DNA from: DASSJT01 sp035691065 | GTDB taxonomy: Bacteria > Actinomycetota > Actinomycetes > Actinomycetales > Dermatophilaceae | Direction of reading: 5' to 3' | Length of the DNA stretch: 15,884 nucleotides | Assembly (NCBI GenBank): GCA_035691065.1 | Contig: DASSJT010000182.1 | Span: 1 to 15,884, forward strand | In this document: in pieces, positions 6,701 through 12,272 of the stretch | How the letters are laid out: each line of letters opens with the position of its first letter | Position numbering within the stretch: position 1 is the first letter of the stretch | The notes under the pieces: generated by a model | Told to the model about the DNA's origin: nothing | The model's input: only the letters and a program-made list of their open reading frames with translations | Database searches by the model: none | Program-made: the position numbers and the translations under genes

Positions 6701-7749
6701 TGAGCAACCAGGAGACCGCCCCGCAGCCGTTGGAGTGCGAGAGCCACGCGCGACCCGAGCCGCCCGAGGCGCGCGGGCGGCTCCTCGAGCCGCGCGACGT
6801 GCCGCTGGGCGGCACCAGGGCGATGACCGTGCGGCGGACCCTCCCCCAGCGGGCGCAGTCGCTGATCGGCGCGTGGTGCTTCCTCGACCACTACGGCCCG
6901 GACGACGTCGCCCAGACCGGCGGCATGGAGGTTCCCGGGCATCCGCACACCGGACTCCAGACCGTGTCGTGGCTGTTCACAGGCGAGGTCGACCACCTCG
7001 ACAGCATCGGCACCCGCGAGCGGGTCCGGCCCGGTCAGATGAACCTGATGACCGCCGGCTCGGGCATCGCCCACTCCGAGTACTCGACCCCAGAGACGAC
7101 CGTGCTCCACGGTGCGCAGCTGTGGGTGGCACTGCCTGAGCGGCACCGGTTCACCGCGCCGGCATTCGAGCACTACACACCTGCGCCGATCGACGTCGAC
7201 GGTGCTCGCGTGCTGGTGTTCCTGGGGTCGTTGTGCGGCGACACCTCGCCGGTCGTGACGTTCAGCCGGCTCCTCGGAGCCGAGGTCACGCTCCGGCCGG
7301 GCCAGGTGCTCGACCTCGAGGTCGACGCGGAGTTCGAGCACGGAGTGCTGGTCGACACCGGAGAGGTGTCGGCTGCAGGAATCGCCGCGACGCCGAGCCA
7401 GCTGGTCTACCAGGCGCCGGGACACGCCACGCTCAGGCTCCAGGCCACCGGCACCGGTCCGGCGCGGGTGCTGGTGCTGGGCGGCGAGCCGCTCGGGGAG
7501 CAGATCCTGATGTGGTGGAACTTCGTCGGCCGAACCCAGGAGGAGATCACGGCTTTCCGGGACCGCTGGCAGCTCGAGCGCAGCGGGGACAGTCGGGTCG
7601 TGGGTGCAGTCGAGAGTGGGTCTGGGAGTGAGGCCGGGAGTGAGGCCGGGGCCGCGCGGAAGCGGCAGTTCGGTGCGTTCCCCGAGGACTGGGCGTTCAC
7701 CCTGCCCGCGCCGGAGCTCCCGAACGTGCGCCTCAAGCTCCGCGGCTGA
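6700..7749 (+). CDS. Pirin family protein (bicupin)
   Basis: A 349-residue two-cupin protein. The N-terminal cupin has the pirin metal site: His81 and His83 in PGHPHTGLQTVSWLF, and His125 and Glu127 in GSGIAHSEYS. PVVTFSRLLGAEVTLRPGQVLDLEV marks the second cupin, and the protein ends with the usual PNVRLKLRG-type tail. Bacterial pirins bind a single iron atom; some have quercetin 2,3-dioxygenase activity and others act as regulators, so the role here is open. Residues 305-320 are a Gly/Ser/Glu-rich insertion (SGSGSEAGSEAGAA) encoded by a short duplicated stretch near 7625-7650, longer than usual between the second cupin and the tail. GTG 6700 is chosen because it is 7 nt past a -10 box and is the first start before the conserved region. 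Confidence 0.86.
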   Translation: MSNQETAPQPLECESHARPEPPEARGRLLEPRDVPLGGTRAMTVRRTLPQRAQSLIGAWCFLDHYGPDDVAQTGGMEVPGHPHTGLQTVSWLFTGEVDHLDSIGTRERVRPGQMNLMTAGSGIAHSEYSTPETTVLHGAQLWVALPERHRFTAPAFEHYTPAPIDVDGARVLVFLGSLCGDTSPVVTFSRLLGAEVTLRPGQVLDLEVDAEFEHGVLVDTGEVSAAGIAATPSQLVYQAPGHATLRLQATGTGPARVLVLGGEPLGEQILMWWNFVGRTQEEITAFRDRWQLERSGDSRVVGAVESGSGSEAGSEAGAARKRQFGAFPEDWAFTLPAPELPNVRLKLRG

Positions 7750-7773
7750 GTCTGGCTGGGGGAGCGTTGGTCT

Positions 7774-7799
7774 CCCTTCCGGCCACGGCCGGTTGGAGG
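7774..7799. terminator. Bidirectional hairpin between pirin and arsR1 ends
   Basis: CCGGCC and GGCCGG around a 2-nt AC centre form the core. Flanking CC/GG pairs extend it across a small internal loop. It lies in the 55-nt gap between two convergent genes, where a shared terminator is expected. Confidence 0.5.
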
Positions 7800-7804
7800 G
7801 CGGG

Positions 7805-8221
7805 CTAACGGCGTACGACCCGGGCGTCGGGTGGCTGGAAGATCGAGGCGATGTCGGCGAGGCGCTCCGGCACGATCGCGAACCACGCCCACGAGCCGCG
7901 GCGCTCTCGGGTCAGCAAGCCCGCGTCGGCGAGCACCTTGAGATGGTGGCTCACGGTGGGCTGGCTGAGCCCGACCACCGCGGTCAGATCACACACGCAC
8001 GCCTCTTGCGGCGAGGCGCTCACGATGAGGCTCAAGAGCTGCAGCCGGACCGGGTCGGAGACCGCTTTGAGCAGGCCGGCGAGATCCTCGGCGCGATCCC
8101 GGGTCAGCGGCGACAAGAGCGCGCCACCGCACCGTGACGGCAGCGGGACGACCTCGAGCAGGCGCCCTGCCGGCGGCTCGGTGAGCGCCCCGGTCGGCGG
8201 TTGGGCCACCGCTTTCGTCAT
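7805..8221 (-). CDS. arsR: ArsR/SmtB family arsenic-responsive repressor (copy 1)
   Basis: A 138-residue winged-helix repressor. The core runs from LAGLLKAVSDPVRLQLLSLI (residues about 48-67) to the ACVCDLTAVVGLSQPTVSHHLKVLADAGLLTRERRGSWAWF recognition region. The CVCDL pair at the start of the alpha3 helix is the As(III) site in many ArsR proteins. An N-terminal extension of about 45 residues carries one further Cys (PSRCGG), a possible third thiol ligand similar in position to those of the Corynebacterium ArsR type. ArsR blocks transcription until As(III) or Sb(III) binds. ATG 8221 has GGAGGA close upstream. The gene diverges from aqpS, and the 112-nt gap holds two candidate operators, so it probably controls itself and aqpS-arsC. 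It differs clearly from the second ArsR at 11049. Confidence 0.92.
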   Translation of the reverse strand: MTKAVAQPPTGALTEPPAGRLLEVVPLPSRCGGALLSPLTRDRAEDLAGLLKAVSDPVRLQLLSLIVSASPQEACVCDLTAVVGLSQPTVSHHLKVLADAGLLTRERRGSWAWFAIVPERLADIASIFQPPDARVVRR

Positions 8222-8236
8222 AAGTCCTCCCCGGGC

Positions 8237-8256
8237 ATATCGACAGACGTCCATAT
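8237..8256. promoter_or_regulatory. Candidate ArsR operator A
   Basis: Arms ATATCGAC and GTCCATAT surround AGAC; 7 of 8 arm positions are complementary. It sits 16 nt upstream of arsR1. TTGACA at 8256-8261 may be the -35 box of aqpS and abuts the site. Confidence 0.6.
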
Positions 8257-8287
8257 TGACAGGGAACGATCCGCGCTGCCACTGTCT

Positions 8288-8307
8288 GCATAGACCGCAG
8301 TCGATGC
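8288..8307. promoter_or_regulatory. Candidate ArsR operator B
   Basis: Arms GCATAGAC and GTCGATGC surround CGCA, with 7 of 8 arm positions complementary. It has the same GAC-N4-GTC core as operator A, centred 51 bp away. It lies 26 nt upstream of the aqpS start, where a bound repressor would block transcription or elongation. Confidence 0.6.
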
Positions 8308-8333
8308 CGCTCTCCGGAGCGGGAGGGAGCGAC

Positions 8334-9059
8334 ATGTCCCACCTCGCACGCCGAGCGCTCGCGGAGCTCGTGGGCACCGGGGGACTGGTGGCCGCGGTCG
8401 TCGGCTCGGGGGTGATGGCGTCCGGGCTGACTCGAGACGGAGGCCTCGAGCTGTTGATCAACGCCGTGGCGACCGTGGCGGCGCTGACCGTCCTCATCTG
8501 GACCCTCGGCCCGGTGTCGGGAGCCCACTTCAACCCTGCGGTCTCGCTGGTGGCGGCGCTGCGCCGGGAGATGGCGCCGGCCGAGGCCAGTCTGTATGCC
8601 GTGGCCCAGGTCGTGGGCGGAATGGCGGGGGTCGCCTTGGCCAACGTCATGTACCAGCTCCCCCCATGGCACGCCTCCAGCCAGGCCCGGTCCGGGGGCG
8701 GCGTGTGGCTGGGGGAGGTCGTCGCGACCGCGGGACTGCTCTTCGTCATCGGCTGCCTCACCCGATCGGGACGGAGCCACCTGGGCGGGGTGCTCGTTCC
8801 CCTGTGGATCGGGGCCGCCTACTTCTTCACCGCCTCGACGTCGTTCGCCAACCCTGCCGTCACGCTCGCGAGGGCGGCGTCCGACACCTATGCGGGGATC
8901 GCTCCCGGAAGCATTCCGGGCTTTGTCCTCGCCCAGCTGATCGGCGCGGGTGTGGGCGCCGTTCTCGCCACGGCCGTCTTCCCGGCTGTCCGGGCGGAGG
9001 CCAACCCGGCACTGACCCAGCTGGCCGACCCGCGTGAACCCATCCTCGAGAGGCCCTGA
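8334..9059 (+). CDS. aqpS: Arsenic-associated aquaglyceroporin (AqpS-like, MIP family)
   Basis: A 241-residue channel with six predicted membrane helices and two half-helices carrying NPA boxes: SGAHFNPAVS (Asn67-Ala69) and FANPAVT (Asn173-Ala175). In ordinary aquaporins the residue after the second NPA is the selectivity-filter arginine; here it is Val176. The same Arg-to-Val change is known from Sinorhizobium meliloti AqpS, which sits in an ars operon and passes arsenicals. The likely job is letting As(III) made by ArsC flow out of the cell down its gradient. ATG 8334 is preceded by GGGAGGGAG. Its stop overlaps the arsC start as TGATG, so the two are translationally coupled. It is divergent from arsR1 and has two candidate ArsR operators upstream. 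Confidence 0.93.
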   Translation: MSHLARRALAELVGTGGLVAAVVGSGVMASGLTRDGGLELLINAVATVAALTVLIWTLGPVSGAHFNPAVSLVAALRREMAPAEASLYAVAQVVGGMAGVALANVMYQLPPWHASSQARSGGGVWLGEVVATAGLLFVIGCLTRSGRSHLGGVLVPLWIGAAYFFTASTSFANPAVTLARAASDTYAGIAPGSIPGFVLAQLIGAGVGAVLATAVFPAVRAEANPALTQLADPREPILERP

Positions 9060-9472
9060 TGTCCGACAAGCCCAGCGTCCTGTTCGTCTGCGTCCACAAT
9101 GCCGGGCGCTCGCAGATGGCAGCCGCCTACCTGGCCCACCTGTCCGGCGGGGCCGTGGAGGTGCGGTCGGCCGGCTCCGAGCCGGCCGACCAGGTCAACC
9201 CGTCGGCGGTCGCGGCGATGGCCGAGGAGGGCATCGACATCGCCGCTGAGGTGCCCAAGGTCCTCACCGTCGACGCGGTGAAGCAGTCCGACGTGGTGAT
9301 CACGATGGGGTGCGGCGACACCTGCCCGATCTTCCCCGGCAAGCGCTACGAGGACTGGGAGCTGGACGACCCGGCCGGCAAGGGGATCGAGGCGGTACGT
9401 CCGATCCGTGACGAGATCCGACGGCGTATCGAGAAGCTGCTCGACAAGTTCGACCTCCCCACGACAACCTGA
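9059..9472 (+). CDS. arsC: Arsenate reductase, low-molecular-weight phosphatase type (mycothiol-linked)
   Basis: A 137-residue cytoplasmic enzyme with the LMW-PTP fold. The P-loop is CVHNAGRS (Cys11 to Arg17), and the DDPAGK motif (Asp103-Asp104) supplies the acid residue. ITMGCGDTCP places Cys85 and Cys89 only four apart, shorter than the Cys82/Cys89 pair of the thioredoxin-dependent S. aureus enzyme. This and the MGCGDTCP...GKRYEDWELDDPAG block resemble the Corynebacterium ArsC1/ArsC2 type, which uses mycothiol and mycoredoxin. It would reduce As(V) to As(III). The start ATG shares its A with the aqpS stop. It is convergent with arsO, 26 nt away, across a strong hairpin. Confidence 0.94.
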   Translation: MSDKPSVLFVCVHNAGRSQMAAAYLAHLSGGAVEVRSAGSEPADQVNPSAVAAMAEEGIDIAAEVPKVLTVDAVKQSDVVITMGCGDTCPIFPGKRYEDWELDDPAGKGIEAVRPIRDEIRRRIEKLLDKFDLPTTT

Positions 9473-9486
9473 ACCCCTCTGGCGCT

Positions 9487-9518
9487 CGGTTGCCTGCCTC
9501 AGCACGAGGAGGCAACCG
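9487..9518. terminator. Bidirectional terminator between arsC and arsO
   Basis: CGGTTGCCT-G-CCTC pairs with GAGGAGGCAACCG around the 5-nt loop AGCAC: 13 pairs with one bulged G. It begins 14 nt after the arsC stop and includes the stop and last codons of arsO, so the arsO C-terminal coding sequence doubles as terminator. Confidence 0.72.
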
Positions 9519-10959
9519 CGACGGGGATGCCGGTGCCGATCTGGAGCACTCCGGGGCCGCCGCAGCAGCCGCCGGAGCCGGCCGCCTGGCTCTCGGCGCT
9601 GCTCTCGGCGCTGTCGAAGAGCCCGGCCCCGCCACAGACCCCGGTCTCGGGCAGGGTGAGCTCGACCCGGGCCGCGGACTCGAGGTCCCCGGCCAGCGCG
9701 GCGGCAACCGAGCGCACCTGCTCGTAGCCGGTCATCGCCAGGAACGTCGGCGCCCGGCCGTAGCTCTTCATCCCGACGACGAACACGTCCTGCTCCTCGT
9801 GCGCCAGCTCCGCGGCGCCGTGCGGGTAGACGGTGCCGCAGGAGTGGATGTTCGGGTCGATGAGCGGCGCCAGCTTGACCGGGGCGCCGAGCCGCGGGTC
9901 GAGGTTCAGCCGCAGCTCGCTCGTGATGGTGTGGTCCGGCCGGAATCCGGTCAGGCCCACCACCCGGTCGATCCCCTCCAGGCGACGGCCGTCGTCCGCT
10001 ACCAACACCAGGCGCCCATCGTGGGTCTGGACCTCGGCGGTCCTGAAGCCGCGGATGACGTCGATGTCGCCGGCCGCGATGGCGGCCTTCGCCCGAAGGC
10101 CCAGGGCGCCCCGGGCCGGCAGCTGGTCGGCTTCGCCCCCGCCGAACGTGTTGCCGACGGCGCCGCGCCGCAGCACCCAGACCGCCCGGGTGCCCGGAGC
10201 CTCGCGCGCGAGCTCGGCCAGGGCTACCAGCGCGGTGAGGGCGGAGTGGCCCGAGCCCACCACGGCGGTGAGCTGGCCGGCATACAGCCCGCGCTCCTGG
10301 TCCTGTGTGAGGTCCGGTATGCGGTGGGAGATCCGCTCGGCGTGTGCGGCCTCTCCTGCGGCAGGGTAGCCGTCGCTGCCCAGCGGGCTGGGACTGCGGT
10401 ACGTGCCGGAGGCATCCACCAGGCCACGGGCGGCCATCCGCTCGCGGGACCCGTCGGCACGCTGCATGTGGACGGTGAGCGGCTGGTCGGCTCGTCCGGA
10501 GTCGACCATCACGTCCCTGCCCCGCCGTGAAGCACCGATGACCGTGGCGTTGTATCGAATTCGCTCACCCAGCACCGCTGCCAGCGGCTCCAGGTACCGC
10601 TCGACCCAGTCGCGGCCGAGCGGGTACTCGTTGGCGTCCGGGTGGACCCAGCCGGTGGGCTCGAGGACCCGCCGGGCGGCTGGGTCGACCAGCTCGGACC
10701 ATGCGGAGAACAGCCGCACGTGCCCCCAGGACCTCACCGCGCTCCCGGCGCTCGGCCCCCGCTCGAGCACCACGGGCTCCAGACCCCGCTCGAGGAGGTG
10801 GGCGGCCGCGGCCAGGCCGATCGGCCCTGCGCCGATCACCACCACCGGCAGCCGGGAGCGGTCAGGCCCGGGCCGAGTCGGGGCGGGGGACACAGCTGCG
10901 GACAGCGCTGCGGACAGAGCGGGGGACGAAGGAACGGACGAAGGGGCGGTCGGCGTCAT
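9499..10959 (-). CDS. arsO: Flavoprotein oxidoreductase of ars clusters (ArsO-like), Cys-rich tail
   Basis: A 486-residue FAD/NAD(P)-binding oxidoreductase. A Ser/Ala/Pro-rich segment (residues 1-37) precedes the FAD-binding VVVIGAGPIGLAAAAHLL (Gly43, Gly45, Gly48). WGHVRLFSAWSELVDP follows at 78-93, then the NAD(P)-binding VVGSGHSALTAL (Gly235, Gly237) and GLTGFRPDHT. The C-terminus is unusual: Cys442 in VCGGAG, the pair Cys465-Cys466 in GGCCGG and the final residue Cys486, suggesting a soft-metal or As(III)-binding tail. Flavin monooxygenase-like proteins called ArsO occur in actinobacterial ars clusters, but their reaction is not firmly known; a thiol or arsenical redox role is inferred. 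ATG 10959 has GAGGAG about 5 nt upstream. It diverges from arsR2, with three candidate ArsR sites between them. Thioredoxin-reductase-like activity is the main alternative. Confidence 0.8.
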   Translation of the reverse strand: MTPTAPSSVPSSPALSAALSAAVSPAPTRPGPDRSRLPVVVIGAGPIGLAAAAHLLERGLEPVVLERGPSAGSAVRSWGHVRLFSAWSELVDPAARRVLEPTGWVHPDANEYPLGRDWVERYLEPLAAVLGERIRYNATVIGASRRGRDVMVDSGRADQPLTVHMQRADGSRERMAARGLVDASGTYRSPSPLGSDGYPAAGEAAHAERISHRIPDLTQDQERGLYAGQLTAVVGSGHSALTALVALAELAREAPGTRAVWVLRRGAVGNTFGGGEADQLPARGALGLRAKAAIAAGDIDVIRGFRTAEVQTHDGRLVLVADDGRRLEGIDRVVGLTGFRPDHTITSELRLNLDPRLGAPVKLAPLIDPNIHSCGTVYPHGAAELAHEEQDVFVVGMKSYGRAPTFLAMTGYEQVRSVAAALAGDLESAARVELTLPETGVCGGAGLFDSAESSAESQAAGSGGCCGGPGVLQIGTGIPVAVASSC

Positions 10960-10984
10960 GGGATCTCCTCGACGGTCATCGGTT

Positions 10985-11004
10985 GATTCGACGTTTGTCT
11001 ATGC
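10985..11004. promoter_or_regulatory. Candidate ArsR operator C (arsO side)
   Basis: GATTCGAC and GTCTATGC surround GTTT; 5 of 8 arm positions are complementary around the GAC-N4-GTC core. It covers the predicted arsO transcription start near 11003. Confidence 0.5.
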
Positions 11005-11009
11005 GGCGC

Positions 11010-11042
11010 ATCTTGCACCGTTATATCGATGAATGTCAAGAT
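11010..11042. promoter_or_regulatory. Face-to-face arsO/arsR2 promoters
   Basis: ATCTTG (11010-11015) and CAAGAT (11037-11042) are inverted copies. On the plus strand TTGCAC (11013-11018) serves as -35 and CAAGAT as -10, 6 nt before ATG 11049. On the minus strand TTGACA (11039-11034) serves as -35, and CAAGAT, 18 bp on (11015-11010), as -10 for arsO. Each promoter's -35 overlaps the other's -10. Confidence 0.5.
11023..11042. promoter_or_regulatory. Candidate ArsR operator D (between -35 and -10)
   Basis: ATATCGAT and GTCAAGAT surround GAAT. The left arm matches operator A (ATATCGA). It lies inside the overlapping arsO/arsR2 promoters, so one bound dimer could silence both. Confidence 0.55.
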
Positions 11043-11058
11043 AGACAGATGTCGAACC
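11039..11058. promoter_or_regulatory. Candidate ArsR operator E (over the arsR2 start)
   Basis: AGATAGAC and GTCGAACC surround AGAT. The core GACAGATGTC closely matches GACAGACGTC of operator A. It overlaps operator D by 4 nt and includes the arsR2 start codon. Outer arm symmetry is weak. Confidence 0.4.
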
Positions 11059-11441
11059 AAGCCGGGACCCAGCGCCGTCCACGCGCCGTCCTTCCCGTCG
11101 CCCTCCCCGTCGTCCCGGTGGCCTCGCTTCCGTGTTGTGCTCCGGTAACGGAGGCGCCCCTGTCCGAGGTCGCCGCGTCGACGATGTCCGCGATGTTCAA
11201 GGCCCTGGGCGACCCGGTCCGGCTGCGGCTGTTCTCCAGCATCGCCTCCGAGCGCGACGAGGTCTGTGTGTGCGACATCCCGGACGTCGGCGTGTCCCAG
11301 CCCACGGTGAGCCACCACCTCCGGAAGCTGCGGGAGGCCGGCCTGCTGACCAGTGAGCGGCGCGGCACCTGGGTTTTCTACCGGGCGGTCCCTGAAGCCC
11401 TCGCCGCTATGGCGGCGATGCTCGCGCCTGCGGGCGGCTGA
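11049..11441 (+). CDS. arsR: ArsR/SmtB family arsenic-responsive repressor (copy 2)
   Basis: A 130-residue winged-helix repressor. MFKALGDPVRLRLFSSIASERDEVCVCDIPDVGVSQPTVSHHLRKLREAGLLTSERRGTWVFY is the DNA-binding core, with the CVCD thiol pair on alpha3. The N-terminal extension ends in LPCCAPV, a vicinal Cys pair. Corynebacterium glutamicum ArsR likewise uses an N-terminal Cys pair plus the alpha3 Cys to bind As(III), so this copy fits that type better than copy 1. ATG 11049 lies 6 nt after a CAAGAT -10 box with no Shine-Dalgarno, so the transcript is probably leaderless. An alternative start upstream would have to read through the operator region. It diverges from arsO and probably controls it and itself. 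Confidence 0.92.
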   Translation: MSNQAGTQRRPRAVLPVALPVVPVASLPCCAPVTEAPLSEVAASTMSAMFKALGDPVRLRLFSSIASERDEVCVCDIPDVGVSQPTVSHHLRKLREAGLLTSERRGTWVFYRAVPEALAAMAAMLAPAGG

Positions 11442-11457
11442 CCCCGCACGCCTCTGG

Positions 11458-11480
11458 CTGCCCCCGGCAGGCTGGGGCAG
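11458..11480 (+). terminator. Hairpin after arsR2
   Basis: CTGCCCC and GGGGCAG form a perfect 7-bp stem around a 9-nt loop, 16 nt after the arsR2 stop. No T-run follows. Confidence 0.5.
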
Positions 11481-11509
11481 GAATCGTCGTTTCCGCACAA
11501 CGGTGGAAG

Positions 11510-11529
11510 ACTCACGGTCGACTGTGAAT
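11510..11529. promoter_or_regulatory. Palindromic operator-like site upstream of the YceI gene
   Basis: A 20-bp site centred on GTCGAC; 16 of 20 positions obey dyad symmetry (arms CTCACGG / CTGTGAA). It ends 20 nt before the start codon, where a repressor could act. No regulator can be assigned from the window. Confidence 0.35.
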
Positions 11530-11549
11530 GTTGATTGGAAGGACCCACC

Positions 11550-12188
11550 ATGACCACGCCCGGGCTAGACCTCAACGGGGACTGGGATTTCGACCCGGCT
11601 CACACCCGGATCGGCTTCTCGGCCCGCCACGCGATGGTGACCACGGTCCGCGGCTCGTTCAACGAGGTCGACGGCCGCTTCCACGCCGACCTCGACGACA
11701 TGACGAAGTCCACTGTCGAGGTGCGGCTCAAGGCGGCGAGCGTCGACACCCGCAACCAGCAGCGCGACGACCACCTGCGCAGCCCCGACTTCTTCGACGT
11801 GGAGAAGTGGCCGGAGATCGTGTTCACCAGCACGAGTGTCGAGGAGGTCGAGGAGCGTGCCTACATGGTGTCCGGCGAGCTCACCATCCGTGACGTGACC
11901 CGGCAGGTGGTCATCCCGCTCGAGCTGATCGGTGTCGAGAAGGACGCCTTCGGCCAGCTCCGTGCCGGCTTCGAGGGCACCCGCCGGATCAACCGCCGCG
12001 ACTTCGGCCTGGAGTGGAACATGCCGCTCGACTCCGGCGGGGTCCTCGTGTCCGAGCGCATCTCGCTGGAGTTCGAGATCTCGGCCATCAAGAAGTCCGA
12101 CGAAGCGGCCGAGGAGCCCGAGGAGGCGGAGGTGTCGGAGAAGGCGGGGGAGGACACCGAGGACACCGAGGAGGCCCAGGCCGGCTGA
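11550..12188 (+). CDS. YceI family lipocalin-like protein with acidic tail
   Basis: A 212-residue protein. Residues about 8-180 form the YceI beta-barrel: GDWDFDPAHTRIGFSARHAMVTTVRGSFNEVDGRF, then TRNQQRDDHLRSPDFFDVEKWPEIVFTS, VSGELTIRDVTRQVVIPLEL and FEGTRRINRRDFGLEWN. The family binds isoprenoid or fatty-acyl amphiphiles in the barrel; some members are periplasmic, but no signal peptide is seen here, so this one is probably cytoplasmic. Residues about 185-212 are a strongly acidic tail rich in Glu (EEPEEAEVSEKAGEDTEDTEE), which the core family does not need. ATG 11550 has GGAAGGA 6 nt upstream. It is a single-gene unit between arsR2 and a convergent orphan, ending in a large palindrome. Confidence 0.92.
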   Translation: MTTPGLDLNGDWDFDPAHTRIGFSARHAMVTTVRGSFNEVDGRFHADLDDMTKSTVEVRLKAASVDTRNQQRDDHLRSPDFFDVEKWPEIVFTSTSVEEVEERAYMVSGELTIRDVTRQVVIPLELIGVEKDAFGQLRAGFEGTRRINRRDFGLEWNMPLDSGGVLVSERISLEFEISAIKKSDEAAEEPEEAEVSEKAGEDTEDTEEAQAG

Positions 12189-12208
12189 TCGCGGCTACAG
12201 GCGAGCGA

Positions 12209-12243
12209 GGGGTATGCCGGGAGGTCACCTCCCGGCATACCCC
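12209..12243. terminator. 17-bp perfect palindrome between convergent genes, GTATGCCG arms
   Basis: Arms 12209-12225 and 12227-12243 are perfectly complementary with a single central C. The site lies 20 nt after the YceI stop and 29 nt before the stop of the opposing gene, so it can serve as a bidirectional terminator. It has no T-run. Its arms contain GGTATGCCGGG, the same word as the palindrome at 1940-1995, which lies in a non-terminator position. Confidence 0.75.
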
Positions 12244-12272
12244 GCGTTGGGCCTGCGGACCGTCGGTCTGGC

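Noticed and set aside
7604..7660. Possible frameshift or insertion in the pirin gene from the repeated GGGAGTGAGGCC stretch
   Set aside because: The frame stays open and the normal pirin C-terminus follows in the same frame, so it is a tolerated linker expansion.
10860..10959. Alternative shorter start for the ArsO-like protein, omitting the Ser/Ala-rich N-terminus
   Set aside because: The first 37 residues are low-complexity, but only ATG 10959 has a good GAGGAG at proper spacing, so it was kept.
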